Source of the DNA: UKL13-3 sp964392775
Lineage (GTDB): Bacteria > Bacteroidota > Bacteroidia > UKL13-3
Direction of reading: 5' to 3'
Length of the DNA: 64,000 nucleotides
NCBI GenBank assembly: GCA_964392775.1
Contig: CAYMRD010000003.1
Span: 103,325-167,324 of the forward strand
Of the stretch, positions 9,942-19,474 are shown in pieces. The notes under the pieces were generated by a model. That model saw only the letters and a list, made by a program, of their open reading frames with translations, did no database searches and was not told the DNA's origin. Within the stretch, counting starts at the first letter, position 1, and each line of letters opens with the position of its first letter. A program made the translations under genes and the position numbers.

Positions 9942-10811
9942 ATGAAAATTGTTGGTTTTACCATTGTCCGAAATGCTGTCAAATACGATTACCCGATTGT
10001 TGAATCCATTCGCAGTATTTTGCCGTTGGTGAATGAATATATAGTGGCAGTAGGCAACTCCGAAGATGAAACGCGGGAATTGATAGAATCCATAAACTCT
10101 CCTAAAATCCGAATTGTTGATACGGTTTGGGATGATAGCTTACGCGAAGGTGGGCGTGTACTTGCTGTTGAAACGGATAAGGCTTTTGATGCCATTGCCG
10201 ATGCTGATTGGTGTTTTTACCTGCAAGGTGATGAGGTGGTGCATGAGCAATACCATGAAGCCATCAAACAGGCATGTGCTCAGCATCTTGATAATTCCAG
10301 CGTTGAAGGATTGCTGTTTAAGTACGTGCATTTTTATGGAAGCTACGATTATGTGGGCGACTCGCGCACGTGGTACCGCAACGAAATACGTATGGTGCGC
10401 AATGATAAATCCATACGCTCTTACCGCGATGCACAAGGTTTCAGGAAAAATGGAGAAAAGCTGAAAGTGAAACAGGTAGATGCCTGCATTTACCATTATG
10501 GATGGGTAAAAGACCCGCGGTTTCAGCAAGCCAAACAGGAAAATTTTCACAAGATGTGGCACGATGATGCGTGGGTGAAAAACCATGTTGCCGAAGCCAA
10601 TGCTTATGATTATTCAACCATTGATTCATTGAAGCGTTTTGAAGGAACCCATCCTGCTGTGATGGCCGAACGACTGAAACGTATGAACTGGAACTTTACC
10701 TGGGATGTAAGTCAGAAGAAATTTAAGCTCAAAGAGTGGTTGCTGTATACCATCGAAAAACGGACGGGTATGCGCTTGTTTGAGTATAAAAACTACACCA
10801 TTATTAAGTAG
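9942..10811 (+). CDS. Glycosyltransferase family 2-like protein
   Basis: 289 residues from ATG 9942. The upstream in-frame start at 9897 would add 15 residues unlike the family, whereas MKIVGFTIVRNAVKYDYPI is the classic beginning of this GT-A group. An acidic pair in YLQGDEVVHE (about residue 100) stands where the DXD metal site is expected. The protein probably transfers a sugar from a nucleotide sugar in envelope glycan or LPS O-antigen assembly; donor and acceptor are unknown. It converges with a second glycosyltransferase on the other strand (8-bp overlap at the 3' ends). Confidence 0.8.
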   Translation: MKIVGFTIVRNAVKYDYPIVESIRSILPLVNEYIVAVGNSEDETRELIESINSPKIRIVDTVWDDSLREGGRVLAVETDKAFDAIADADWCFYLQGDEVVHEQYHEAIKQACAQHLDNSSVEGLLFKYVHFYGSYDYVGDSRTWYRNEIRMVRNDKSIRSYRDAQGFRKNGEKLKVKQVDACIYHYGWVKDPRFQQAKQENFHKMWHDDAWVKNHVAEANAYDYSTIDSLKRFEGTHPAVMAERLKRMNWNFTWDVSQKKFKLKEWLLYTIEKRTGMRLFEYKNYTIIK

Positions 10812-11628
10812 CCAGATTATCTTTTAAGTACACTTCCCGTTCGCTGTCTGTCCATTTTTTAGCAAGCGGAATCATATTGCCGGCATCTGCAAATACAGGA
10901 GGTTTGGATTTGGCCGTCATACGGATATAATGATGATGAAACACATTGAGCGCAATGTGGCAGGGTTTTATATCGCCCACATCTATGGCTCTTTTTTTAC
11001 TGCGGATGTACAAATCAAAATCAGCTTCCTGTATACGCTCGTCCCACAGCCCGATTTTTGCAACAGCATTTTTATTAAATAAAACAGAATTACCTACAAA
11101 GCCTTCTACTACTTTTCCTTTAAAATCGGTTTCGCGTTTAAGGTTAAACCTTTCCCAATTACCGTACATTAAATAATGCATGAGTTTTAAAGTGCTGGCG
11201 TTTATTCCGCCAATGGCATTAATGGTATTTTTTATTCGTTTCCACCTGCGGCCTAATTTTTTTGTAGCTTCTGCTGTTTCAATACGTTCAATACCACAAA
11301 CGGTAAGCACATCCAAATGCTGTTGCTGCATTGCATCAAGCAGGCGTTTGTCCCACTGTGGCGAAACAATAATATCATTGTTTAAAAAAGCATAAGTGTC
11401 AAATTTTGCTTCTTTAATGCCCTGGTTCTGGCAAAATGGATAAGAGTAATTAGCATTATTGCGGATAACTTTAGCTCCGTTTTGTTCAAAAAAATTGGCC
11501 GAACCGTCAGTAGAGTTATTGTCAATCACAATTAATTCATAGGGATAAAAAGTATAACGCTGGATGGATGCCAGAAACAGCTTATTCATATCCAGTTGGT
11601 TGTGTACCGCTGTAATAATACTAATCAT
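10804..11628 (-). CDS. Family 2 glycosyltransferase
   Basis: 274 residues with the GT2 GT-A fold signature: MISIITAVHNQLDMNKLFL at the N-terminus, VIDNNSTDGS near residue 35, and FLNNDIIVS (DXD-like NDI) around residue 80. The C-terminal half is shorter than in processive synthases and has no membrane helices, so it is probably a soluble or peripherally bound transferase acting on surface glycans. It converges with the glycosyltransferase at 9942 and is divergent from the ABC exporter at 11706, consistent with an envelope-glycan neighbourhood. Confidence 0.85.
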   Translation of the reverse strand: MISIITAVHNQLDMNKLFLASIQRYTFYPYELIVIDNNSTDGSANFFEQNGAKVIRNNANYSYPFCQNQGIKEAKFDTYAFLNNDIIVSPQWDKRLLDAMQQQHLDVLTVCGIERIETAEATKKLGRRWKRIKNTINAIGGINASTLKLMHYLMYGNWERFNLKRETDFKGKVVEGFVGNSVLFNKNAVAKIGLWDERIQEADFDLYIRSKKRAIDVGDIKPCHIALNVFHHHYIRMTAKSKPPVFADAGNMIPLAKKWTDSEREVYLKDNLAT

Positions 11629-11705
11629 TAAAGGAAGAAATCAATGGGCAAAAGTAACAATTTTCTGTGCTTCGGAATAAAAAACTATTATTGTATCTGC
11701 AACGC

Positions 11706-13532
11706 ATGAATACCTATTTTAAACTTCTTTCTTTTGCCAGACCGTTTTCCCGGTTTATTCCCAAGTACGCTGTATTGGCTATATTAGCGGTAATTTTTGG
11801 GTTGCTTAATTTTACGCTGCTTATTCCTTTGCTCAATGTAATTTTTGAAAAAGTACCTGTTGAGCAGCAAATTGTATTGCCGGAATTTGCATTAACCATT
11901 GATTATTTTAAGAGTCTGTTTAACTACAATTTTGCTAAAATTTTTAGTGAATACGGCCAGATAGGTGCGTTAAAATTTGTATGCATTATTATTATAGTGT
12001 CGGTATTTCTTTCCAATGTGTTTAAGTATTGGTCGCAACGTGTGCTTACCAATATGCGAACCTATGTAGTTAAAAATATCCGTGAAAGCCTGTTTTATAA
12101 AATTACCGATTTAAATGTCGGGTACTTTCAAAACCAGCGAAAAGGAGATATTATGTCGAGCCTTTCCAATGATGTAAACGAAATAGAAAACTCGGTAGTA
12201 AGCTCGGTACAAATTGTATTTCGTGAGCCGTTAATGATTATTGGCTACGTAATATTACTGTTTGCCATGAGTGTTAAGCTCACACTTTTCTCCTTAATAG
12301 TATTACCCGTTTCGGGTTTAATTATAACCACCATATCGCGCAGGTTACGCAGGCAGGCTAAAACAGGGCAGGAGTTGCTGGGCAATATTTTAAGTATTAT
12401 AGACGAAACCATTTCTGGTGTTCGCATCATCAAAGCGTTTAATGCTCAGGCGTATGTGCGTCAAAAGTTTAATGTACAAAATAGTCTGTACAGGGGTATT
12501 CTCAAATCAATGTGGAATAAACGGGAGCTGGCTTCACCTTTGTCGGAATTTTTGGGAGTGAGCGTTGTTGTCGGATTATTATTATATGGAGGTCAGCTTG
12601 TATTGACAAACGAATCGGAATTGAATGCCAGCGAATTTATGACGTATATAGTATTGTTTTCACAAATACTTGTTCCTGCCAAAAATATATCGTCAGCTAT
12701 TACCAATATCCAGCGTGGATTAGCCTCGGGAGAACGTATTTTTAGCATTATTGAAGCTCAAATAACCGTTACCGAAAAACCGGATGCCGTTTCGGTAAAT
12801 ACATTTGAAAAAAAAATTTCGTACAAAAATGTATGGTTTAAATATGCCGAATCGGACGTTCTTAAACACGTAAATATTACTGTGCCCAAAGGAAGTACTG
12901 TTGCTCTTGTGGGTCAGTCGGGGGCGGGTAAATCAACCATTGCCGATTTATTGCCTCGTTTTTATGATGTAACGCAGGGCAGTATCAGTATTGACGGAAC
13001 AGATATCCGGGCTATTACTTTCCATAGCCTCAATCAATTAATGGGAATTGTAACACAAGAACCTATTTTATTTAATGATACGGTATATAACAATATTGCT
13101 TTTGGCATAAACGAGGTGAGCGAAGATGACGTAATAAAAGCGGCCAAAATTGCCAATGCACACGAGTTTATAGTGCAAATGGAAAATGGCTACCATACCA
13201 ATATTGGTGACAGAGGCGGTAAGCTATCGGGTGGGCAGCGCCAACGACTATCTATTGCACGGGCAGTTCTCAAAAACCCGCCTATTTTAATTTTGGATGA
13301 AGCTACTTCGGCACTCGATACGGAATCGGAGCGGCTGGTGCAGGATGCGATTCAAAACCTGATGAAAAGCCGCACATCTATTGTTATAGCACACCGGTTA
13401 TCTACCATTCAGCATGCCGACCAGATTATTGTGATGCAGCAGGGAGAAATAGTGGAACAGGGCAAACACCAGGAACTGGTAGCATTAAACGGGGTTTATA
13501 AAAAATTAACGGATATGCAAACATTTGCATAA
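11706..13532 (+). CDS. ABC exporter, fused permease-ATPase (MsbA/lipid flippase-like)
   Basis: 608 residues from ATG 11706; an upstream GTG at 11667 is less likely. There are six N-terminal transmembrane helices (about residues 20-320), then one nucleotide-binding domain with Walker A GQSGAGKST, signature LSGGQRQRLSIARA, Walker B ILILDEATSALD and the H-loop IVIAHRLSTI. Such half-transporters dimerise and export lipid A, lipid-linked glycans or peptides. The two glycosyltransferase genes beside it suggest lipid or glycan export. This gene and the adjacent minus-strand transferase look more AT-rich than the flanking housekeeping genes. Confidence 0.9.
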   Translation: MNTYFKLLSFARPFSRFIPKYAVLAILAVIFGLLNFTLLIPLLNVIFEKVPVEQQIVLPEFALTIDYFKSLFNYNFAKIFSEYGQIGALKFVCIIIIVSVFLSNVFKYWSQRVLTNMRTYVVKNIRESLFYKITDLNVGYFQNQRKGDIMSSLSNDVNEIENSVVSSVQIVFREPLMIIGYVILLFAMSVKLTLFSLIVLPVSGLIITTISRRLRRQAKTGQELLGNILSIIDETISGVRIIKAFNAQAYVRQKFNVQNSLYRGILKSMWNKRELASPLSEFLGVSVVVGLLLYGGQLVLTNESELNASEFMTYIVLFSQILVPAKNISSAITNIQRGLASGERIFSIIEAQITVTEKPDAVSVNTFEKKISYKNVWFKYAESDVLKHVNITVPKGSTVALVGQSGAGKSTIADLLPRFYDVTQGSISIDGTDIRAITFHSLNQLMGIVTQEPILFNDTVYNNIAFGINEVSEDDVIKAAKIANAHEFIVQMENGYHTNIGDRGGKLSGGQRQRLSIARAVLKNPPILILDEATSALDTESERLVQDAIQNLMKSRTSIVIAHRLSTIQHADQIIVMQQGEIVEQGKHQELVALNGVYKKLTDMQTFA

Positions 13533-13576
13533 GCGCAATGCTATTTTACATCCTATTTTTATCCCATATTTGCGCC

Positions 13577-13942
13577 ATGAATATCAGACAGGAAAAATTT
13601 GGGAAAGTGCTGCAAAAGGAGTTGGCCGATATTTTTCAGGAAAACCGTTCGGCCCTGTTCAATAACGCTTTTATCACCATCAGCAAGGTGGAGGTATCAC
13701 CCGATCTGGGGTATGCCAAGGTGTTTTTAAGCCTTCTCAATGCACCCAACAAGGAAGAAATGCTGGCTGTTGTAGACTTTCAAAATAAACATATACGCCA
13801 CGAACTGGCGCTACGCATCCGCAAACAGGTACGCATTATTCCGGAACTGCATTTTATTATAGATGATAGTCTGGATTATGTATTTCACATGGAAAAGGTG
13901 TTTGACGAGATCAAAAAGAAAGACGAAGGCAAAACCTCGTAA
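13577..13942 (+). CDS. rbfA: 30S ribosome-binding factor A
   Basis: 121 residues from ATG 13577 (MNIRQEKFGKVLQKELADI). The in-frame ATG at 13538 would add a hydrophobic extension foreign to the family. The KH-like fold is recognisable from ITISKVEVSPDLGYAKVFLS and the C-terminal RIIPELHFIIDDSLDYVFHM. RbfA helps 16S rRNA 5'-end maturation and cold adaptation. A near-consensus CATATTTG lies just before the start. It follows the ABC exporter after 44 nt, but its own promoter is plausible. Confidence 0.92.
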   Translation: MNIRQEKFGKVLQKELADIFQENRSALFNNAFITISKVEVSPDLGYAKVFLSLLNAPNKEEMLAVVDFQNKHIRHELALRIRKQVRIIPELHFIIDDSLDYVFHMEKVFDEIKKKDEGKTS

Positions 13943-14004
13943 AGCACAGCATTTGGTTAATCAGTGTTGTTTCTATATGTTTACCCGACTAAGTAAACAC
14001 AGTA

Positions 14005-14631
14005 TTGGATAGTTTTTGGGACTTATTTAAACCGGAAGAACTGATTCGCTTTGGCGGATTGGCTTTGTTGCTTATTGTGATTCTGGTTGAGAATGGAGTA
14101 TTCTTCGGTTTTTTTCTTCCGGGCGATTCGCTCCTGTTTACAGCAGGCTTATTGTGTTTTTTAGATGTGCTCGATGTTGATTTGGCAGTGCTTGAGGCAA
14201 GTATCGCCAGTGCAGCCATTCTTGGGTATTATATCGGTTATTATTTTGGCTACAAAACAGGAGAGGCTCTCTACAAACGCCCCGACTCTCTGTTTTTCAA
14301 GCAGCAATACATTCATACAGCCGAAAGCTTCTACAAAAAATACGGAGGAGCAGCCCTGATTCTTGGCCGCTTTTTACCCATTGTACGCACGTTTGCACCC
14401 ATTTTAGCAGGTGTGGTAAAGGTTGATCCGAAGATATTTTTTATTTACAATGTACTGGGCGCCATTTTGTGGCCGGCTGTTGTGGTTTCGGCCGGATATT
14501 TTGTAGGAAGTGTTTTTCCCGATGCACTCAATTATCTCAACTATATAGTGATTGCCTTTATAGTGGTAACGGCTATTCCGGTTTACAACAATATCAGAGC
14601 CCAGACTAAGAAGCGTAAAGAGAACGCTTAA
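14005..14631 (+). CDS. DedA family membrane protein
   Basis: 208 residues from TTG 14005; there is no ATG near the conserved N-terminus. The protein carries the SNARE-associated/DedA domain: ENGVFFGFFLPGDSLLFTAG (about residues 30-50), then GYYIGYYFGYKTG and the basic motif GRFLPIVRTFAPILAG (about residues 120-136). There are four or five membrane segments. DedA proteins support membrane homeostasis and have been linked to undecaprenyl-phosphate or phospholipid flipping. The 3' end overlaps the convergent permease gene by 4 bp. Confidence 0.9.
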   Translation: MDSFWDLFKPEELIRFGGLALLLIVILVENGVFFGFFLPGDSLLFTAGLLCFLDVLDVDLAVLEASIASAAILGYYIGYYFGYKTGEALYKRPDSLFFKQQYIHTAESFYKKYGGAALILGRFLPIVRTFAPILAGVVKVDPKIFFIYNVLGAILWPAVVVSAGYFVGSVFPDALNYLNYIVIAFIVVTAIPVYNNIRAQTKKRKENA

Positions 14632-15854
14632 GCAGTAAGTTGTTTGGCTTTGTAAGCCGGATACAGAGCGGTAATCAATCCCAGTGAAAGCACGGTTGCA
14701 AACACCAGTAACACATCTCCCAAACGTAATTCCAGCGGATAAGAGTTAAACATAAATGAAGCCGTTTGGTCGAGTTTGATAAATCCGTATTGCTCCTGTA
14801 AATAACAAACAACAATGCCAGCAAGAAGGCCGATCAATGCACCGGTTGCAGCCGTCAGCACGCCATGAAACATAAATACCTGACGCGCTTTGTTGCCTGT
14901 AAAACCTAAGGCCGACAAGATATGGAGGTCGCGCTTTTTCTCGATCACCAAAATATACAGAGAGCCGATGGTATTGCCTGCCGCAATAAGCAGAATGAAA
15001 AACAATATAAAATAGCTGATGAGTTTTTCCGATTTCATCACTTTGTAAAACGCTTCGCGTTGTTCAAACCGGTTTTTAACGGTAAAGTTGTTTCCGCATA
15101 TTTCTTCCAGTTCTTGTTTTACCTTATTCTCGTTAGCACCTGCTGTCAGCGACAATTCAACAGACGAATACTCATCGGGACGGCTGAGCAGTTCATGTAA
15201 AAAACGAATGGGAACAATGATGTATTTGTTGTCTACTTCTTCCTGCACGCTAAACACGCCAACCGGAAAAATGGTGGCCTTTGAAAAGGCTCCCGAAGGA
15301 TTGAGCATATCTACCTCACCACGGTTGGGTACATATACATGCAGTCCCATAAACATATCATTTGGGTCAATGGAAAGCTGATAACCGACACCCTGTCCAA
15401 CAACAGCATAGTTGGAGGAATCGCCTTCCTGCAATACCAATGTTCCCGCCACCATGCAGCTGTCAAGTCCGGTTAAGGACACAAACTGTTCATCTACTCC
15501 CTTAACGGTTGCCAGATTTTGGCGTTCGTTGTATTTGAGCAGTACATTTTCCTCGAGCACCAGCGACACTTTTTCAATGCCCTGTATCTGTTTGATGCGG
15601 TCGAGCGGAATTTGTGTGAGGTTGAATGTTTTGCCCACGGTTGCCGATACCTGCATATCGGAATCAAAATTGTGGTACATGCTTTGAAACAGCACTTCAA
15701 ATCCGTTGAATACCGAAAGCACCACTAATAGAGCCGCTGCACCTACAATATACCCCAGCAGCGACACGCCCGAAAGAATGGTGATGAGGTTAAACGAGCC
15801 TCCGCTTTTGCGCGAAAAGAAATACCGTTTCGCTATCTTAAATGAGAGGTTCAT
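14628..15854 (-). CDS. LolE/FtsX-like ABC transporter permease
   Basis: 408 residues: an N-terminal transmembrane helix (ITILSGVSLLGYIVGAAALL), a MacB-type periplasmic core of about 200 residues, then three C-terminal helices (FILLFFILLIAAGNTIGSLY and later ones) of the FtsX domain. This arrangement matches lipoprotein-releasing LolC/LolE permeases. It probably works with an ATPase subunit encoded elsewhere to extract lipoproteins from the inner membrane. In many Bacteroidota this permease gene sits close to rbfA, which is also the case here, although in opposite orientation with the DedA gene between them. Confidence 0.87.
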   Translation of the reverse strand: MNLSFKIAKRYFFSRKSGGSFNLITILSGVSLLGYIVGAAALLVVLSVFNGFEVLFQSMYHNFDSDMQVSATVGKTFNLTQIPLDRIKQIQGIEKVSLVLEENVLLKYNERQNLATVKGVDEQFVSLTGLDSCMVAGTLVLQEGDSSNYAVVGQGVGYQLSIDPNDMFMGLHVYVPNRGEVDMLNPSGAFSKATIFPVGVFSVQEEVDNKYIIVPIRFLHELLSRPDEYSSVELSLTAGANENKVKQELEEICGNNFTVKNRFEQREAFYKVMKSEKLISYFILFFILLIAAGNTIGSLYILVIEKKRDLHILSALGFTGNKARQVFMFHGVLTAATGALIGLLAGIVVCYLQEQYGFIKLDQTASFMFNSYPLELRLGDVLLVFATVLSLGLITALYPAYKAKQLTA

Positions 15855-15911
15855 GTTTAGTGTTAATAGGATGAAAAGTTAATGGTTGATATGGGAAAAC
15901 CAATCTTTTCT

Positions 15912-16712
15912 CTATTTCCAGGCTTTTACGATCAGTCCGGTTCCGGTTTTGTGGGTCGTGTACGTATCCATCCAGTTAAGGATGTAAGCAAACGGATAGG
16001 TAATGATATAATAGAATGGCAATACCACAAAAAACGCTTTGCTGGCATTGAGCATGCTCATCGGGTATTTCATAGATAGTTTCCATGCAATTTTTCCGGG
16101 AGCACCATACGAATACAAAATCTCAGATTTATCGAATCCGGCTTTTTTCAGTTTCTCCCGCATTTCTTCAACCGGGTATCCATCACGAACGTGTTCTCCA
16201 ATAAACGATTCACCGTGCTCATCGGCATTGCTGCCTCCTTGGTCGCTTGGTGTTGAAATCAACAACATGGCTCCGGGTTTCATGCTTTGGTGGAAATGGG
16301 TGAATACGTCCACATCTTCCAAAATATGCTCCATCACATCCACACATAATACCAGATCATAGGCATTTGTAGCGTGGGGTTTGGTTAAATCGCCTACTTC
16401 AAATTTCACATTGTTCAATCCGCATTTGCCAAAAAAGTCGTTGCAATCAGCAATTTGTTCGTCTTTAACATCTACAGCTTTAATCGCACATTGTGTGTTA
16501 CGGTTGGCAATATAAAAAGAGTATTGTCCGAAGCCCGAACCCGCATCCAGCATGGTGAAGGCCTCTTTAAACTTAGGCCAGGCACGCAGTTCACGGTGAA
16601 TATGCCAGCTGCGCAGCAACAGCAAATCGAGCAGCTTGTAAAACAGCTTGCGCAGGCCTGTTGAACGGTTAAATACACTTCCGAGGTCTCTTTTTATTGG
16701 ATCGTATTCCAT
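15912..16712 (-). CDS. Class I SAM-dependent methyltransferase
   Basis: 266 residues from the ATG at 16712 (MEYDPIKRDLGSVFNRS). A longer frame from 16799 would include a terminator-like hairpin and is unlikely. Motif I LDAGSGFGQYSFYIA (about residues 60-75), an acidic motif II VDVKDEQI and the post-II block LVLCVDVMEHI mark a Rossmann methyltransferase of the UbiE/Methyltransf_11 type. The C-terminal 60 residues are hydrophobic (FFVVLPFYYIITYPFAYIL), which suggests membrane association and a lipid or quinone-like substrate. The actual substrate is unknown. Confidence 0.8.
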   Translation of the reverse strand: MEYDPIKRDLGSVFNRSTGLRKLFYKLLDLLLLRSWHIHRELRAWPKFKEAFTMLDAGSGFGQYSFYIANRNTQCAIKAVDVKDEQIADCNDFFGKCGLNNVKFEVGDLTKPHATNAYDLVLCVDVMEHILEDVDVFTHFHQSMKPGAMLLISTPSDQGGSNADEHGESFIGEHVRDGYPVEEMREKLKKAGFDKSEILYSYGAPGKIAWKLSMKYPMSMLNASKAFFVVLPFYYIITYPFAYILNWMDTYTTHKTGTGLIVKAWK

Positions 16713-16756
16713 AGTGGATGTCTTAACAATTTTGAAGGCCGCAAAATAGAAAAACC

Positions 16757-16779
16757 CCGTGAATATCCACGGTTTTTTT
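16757..16779. terminator. Terminator-like hairpin between divergent genes
   Basis: Stem CCGTG (16757-16761) and CACGG (16768-16772) with a 6-nt loop, followed by seven T (16773-16779) and preceded by AAAA. It lies upstream of the gltX promoter rather than in its leader, so it would block transcripts running into gltX from the left. Confidence 0.5.
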
Positions 16780-16808
16780 GTGGGGTACTTACAACACAAC
16801 CTCTGCTG

Positions 16809-16838
16809 TTTGAACTCCCCGCCAAAAAACTATATTTG
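16809..16838 (+). promoter_or_regulatory. gltX promoter (TTTG / TAnnTTTG)
   Basis: TTTG at 16809-16812 and TATATTTG at 16831-16838 are separated by 18 bp, close to the Bacteroidota -33/-7 consensus. The start codon at 16846 is 7 nt past the -7 box, so the mRNA should be almost leaderless. Confidence 0.7.
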
Positions 16839-16845
16839 CCCCGTT

Positions 16846-18378
16846 ATGACTGATAGAAGAGTAAGAGTTCGTTTTGCGCCAAGTCCTACAGGAGCCTTGC
16901 ATATTGGCGGGGTGCGCACCGCTTTATACAATTACCTGTTTGCTAAAAAACATGGTGGCGATTTTATCATCCGCATTGAGGATACCGACCAAACACGTTT
17001 TGTGCCGGGTGCCGAGCATTATATTATTGAATCGCTCAAATGGCTGGGTATCAATGCTAATGAAGGTATTGGTTTTGGGGATGGCCCCCATGCTCCGTAT
17101 CGCCAAAGCGAGCGTAAGCCGATGTACCGTCAGTATGCTATGCAACTGATTGAGAGCGACCATGCCTATTATGCTTTTGATACTCCCGAAGAACTGGATG
17201 CCATGCGTGAGCGTTTAAAAGCATCGAATGTAGATGCCAAGTATGATGCAATCACGCGCAGCGCCATGAAAAACTCACTCACATTGAGTGAGGATGAGGT
17301 GAAGCAACGTATTGAAGCGGGAGATCCGTATGTGATCCGTTTTAAGTTGCCGCGCAAAGAAGAAGTGAAGTTTCACGATGAAATCCGCGGTTGGGTGAAT
17401 GTAAACACCGGCCAGATGGATGATAAGGTTTTGTACAAAAGCGATGGAATGCCAACCTATCACTTAGCCAATGTGGTGGATGATTATCTGATGCAAACCA
17501 CGCACGTTATCCGTGGAGAAGAGTGGTTGCCTTCGGCTCCTTTGCACGTGTTATTGTACCGTGCTTTAGGTTGGGAAGAGGTAATGCCTAAGTTTGCGCA
17601 TTTGCCTTTATTGCTCAAACCCGAAGGAAACGGTAAACTAAGTAAACGTGATGGCGACCGTTTAGGATTTCCGGTATTTCCGTTGGAATGGAAAGACCCG
17701 AACACAGGCGAAACCTCCAGCGGTTACCGCGAGAGTGGTTATCTGCCCGAAGCCGTTGTAAACTTATTGGCTTTATTAGGATGGAATCCGGGAAACAATA
17801 TTGAACTGATGACCATGGACCAAATGGTGGAATTGTTTTCACTTGAACGTGTGAGTAAACACGGAGCCAAGTTTGACCAGAACAAAGCCCGGTGGTTCAA
17901 CCAGCAATACATTCGCCACACCGATACGGCTGTATTGGCTGAGGCGTTGAAAAAAGAAGTGACAGCAAAAGGATTGACTTTCAGTGATGCTTATATCACC
18001 CGCACATGTGAGTTAATCAAAGAGAAAATCACATTTATGAAAGACCTGTGGCCAATGAGTGATTATTTCTTCATTGCACCCACTGCGTATGATGAGGCCG
18101 TAATTCAAAAACGCTGGAACTCAACATCACCTTTGGTATTGACTGACCTGATTCAATTGGTGGAGGCCAGTTCCGGCTTTTCAGCCGAATCGTTTGAGGC
18201 AGCCTACAATCAGGCATTAACCAATCAGCAGGTTGCCGGAAAAGATTTCCTGCAGTTGCTGCGTGTGTGTTTGTCGGGAATAGCAGGTGGTCCTCCAATT
18301 TTTGAGATGGCTGCTTTGTTTGGGAAAGACGAAACGCTCAAACGTTTGCAACAGGCGCTCAATACCATTAAAAAGTAA
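16846..18378 (+). CDS. gltX: Glutamyl-tRNA synthetase
   Basis: 510 residues from ATG 16846, placed just behind a consensus promoter. The class I signature FAPSPTGALHIGG (HIGG at 19-22) and the KLSKRDG (KMSKS-type) motif near residue 265 are both present, followed by the C-terminal helical anticodon-binding domain. The enzyme charges tRNA-Glu and may also charge tRNA-Gln where an amidotransferase is present. Followed after 2 nt by a small lipoprotein gene on the same strand. The 36-nt 5' region does not look regulatory. Confidence 0.96.
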   Translation: MTDRRVRVRFAPSPTGALHIGGVRTALYNYLFAKKHGGDFIIRIEDTDQTRFVPGAEHYIIESLKWLGINANEGIGFGDGPHAPYRQSERKPMYRQYAMQLIESDHAYYAFDTPEELDAMRERLKASNVDAKYDAITRSAMKNSLTLSEDEVKQRIEAGDPYVIRFKLPRKEEVKFHDEIRGWVNVNTGQMDDKVLYKSDGMPTYHLANVVDDYLMQTTHVIRGEEWLPSAPLHVLLYRALGWEEVMPKFAHLPLLLKPEGNGKLSKRDGDRLGFPVFPLEWKDPNTGETSSGYRESGYLPEAVVNLLALLGWNPGNNIELMTMDQMVELFSLERVSKHGAKFDQNKARWFNQQYIRHTDTAVLAEALKKEVTAKGLTFSDAYITRTCELIKEKITFMKDLWPMSDYFFIAPTAYDEAVIQKRWNSTSPLVLTDLIQLVEASSGFSAESFEAAYNQALTNQQVAGKDFLQLLRVCLSGIAGGPPIFEMAALFGKDETLKRLQQALNTIKK

Positions 18379-18380
18379 GT

Positions 18381-18929
18381 ATGAAAAAAAGCCTTTGTGT
18401 TTTGTTGCTCATCACCACACTTGCTTCATGCAAGATGGCCATGTTTAATCAACTGGTGGATGCTGAGCAAACTGTTTTTCCCGACACCCTGCAAGGCAAT
18501 TATTACCTCAAAGTGCCAACGGGATGGTTTAAGAAAACAGACAAAGACACATTATTCATTGATATTCGTACAAACGAGTATGCACTTCGCGACAGTGGCG
18601 AAACAGTAGTAACACAACTTAACGAGAATCACAAACTGGTGCTGCTGCAAAAACGCTATTATGTGTGGGCCAATCATCATGACGAATATCAATCGTACTG
18701 GAATTATACGTTTGTAGAGCCCACTAAAAAGGGTTTGAAATTGTATACAATTCTTGAAGATGACAAAACCAAGACATTGCCAAAGTATTTCGGCAGGCAG
18801 TTTGTGCAACTGAACAACTCCGGTGATTCGGTGTTTGTATATAAGGCAACCGAAAGCCAGCTGGTAGCCTATTTCGAAAAAGTATTGAAGAAAAAAGACG
18901 CACTCGAATTGGTGCGCATCAAAAAATAA
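18381..18929 (+). CDS. Uncharacterised lipoprotein
   Basis: 182 residues with a clear lipoprotein leader (MKKSLCVLLLITTLASC, lipobox LASC, Cys17). The mature part is rich in Lys, Tyr and Trp with a predicted beta-strand pattern (TGWFKKTDKDTLFIDIRTNE, then YYVWANHHDEYQSYWNY). No family was recognised. It starts 2 nt after gltX and ends 4 nt before the B12-binding protein gene, so it probably shares their transcript, but this gives no functional hint. Confidence 0.75.
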   Translation: MKKSLCVLLLITTLASCKMAMFNQLVDAEQTVFPDTLQGNYYLKVPTGWFKKTDKDTLFIDIRTNEYALRDSGETVVTQLNENHKLVLLQKRYYVWANHHDEYQSYWNYTFVEPTKKGLKLYTILEDDKTKTLPKYFGRQFVQLNNSGDSVFVYKATESQLVAYFEKVLKKKDALELVRIKK

Positions 18930-18933
18930 AAAG

Positions 18934-19341
18934 ATGAACAGACCTGTCAGAGTATTGGTAGCCAAAGTAGGACTGGATGGTCACGATCGCGGAGCAAAAG
19001 TAATAGCCACCGCTTTGCGTGATGCCGGAATGGAAGTTATTTATACAGGGTTGCGCCAAACACCCGAAATGGTTGTGCAAGCTGCCTTGCAGGAAGATGT
19101 GGATGTGATTGGTGTGAGCATTTTATCAGGTGCACACAATACAGTTTTTCCACGCTTGATTGAGTTGATGAAGCAGGAAGGATTAACAGACGTTTTGCTC
19201 ACCGGAGGCGGAATTATTCCGGATGAAGATATGCAGCAGCTTAGTCAATCAGGGGTGGGAAAATTGTTCGCACCGGGTTCTCCAATGCATGAAATTGCCC
19301 AATACATCAAAGATTGGGTAAGTACCCATCGTAGTGTTTAA
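18934..19341 (+). CDS. Cobalamin-binding subunit of methylmalonyl-CoA-type mutase
   Basis: 135 residues forming a stand-alone B12-binding domain. The base-off signature is intact: DGHDRG (DXHXXG, near residue 13) supplies the cobalt-ligating His, followed by VSILSGAH (SXL) and LLTGGGIIP (GG). Stand-alone domains of this type are the C-terminal part or small subunit of methylmalonyl-CoA or isobutyryl-CoA mutase and need a separate large catalytic subunit, which is not in this window. A crotonase gene follows 133 nt downstream, compatible with branched-chain or propionate metabolism. Confidence 0.87.
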   Translation: MNRPVRVLVAKVGLDGHDRGAKVIATALRDAGMEVIYTGLRQTPEMVVQAALQEDVDVIGVSILSGAHNTVFPRLIELMKQEGLTDVLLTGGGIIPDEDMQQLSQSGVGKLFAPGSPMHEIAQYIKDWVSTHRSV

Positions 19342-19474
19342 GCATCACCTGTGTGCATAAAAAAATTGCGGGTATGCTACACATGCTCCTAAATACAGTT
19401 AATGTTGCGCGTCCTATACTTTGAAACAAAAAACTACTCAGGTTATTTTATTAAAGTAAATTTATCTTAAACAG

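Noticed and set aside
16757..16779. Possible transcription attenuator of gltX
   Set aside because: The hairpin lies upstream of the likely gltX promoter (16809-16838), so it cannot be in the leader.
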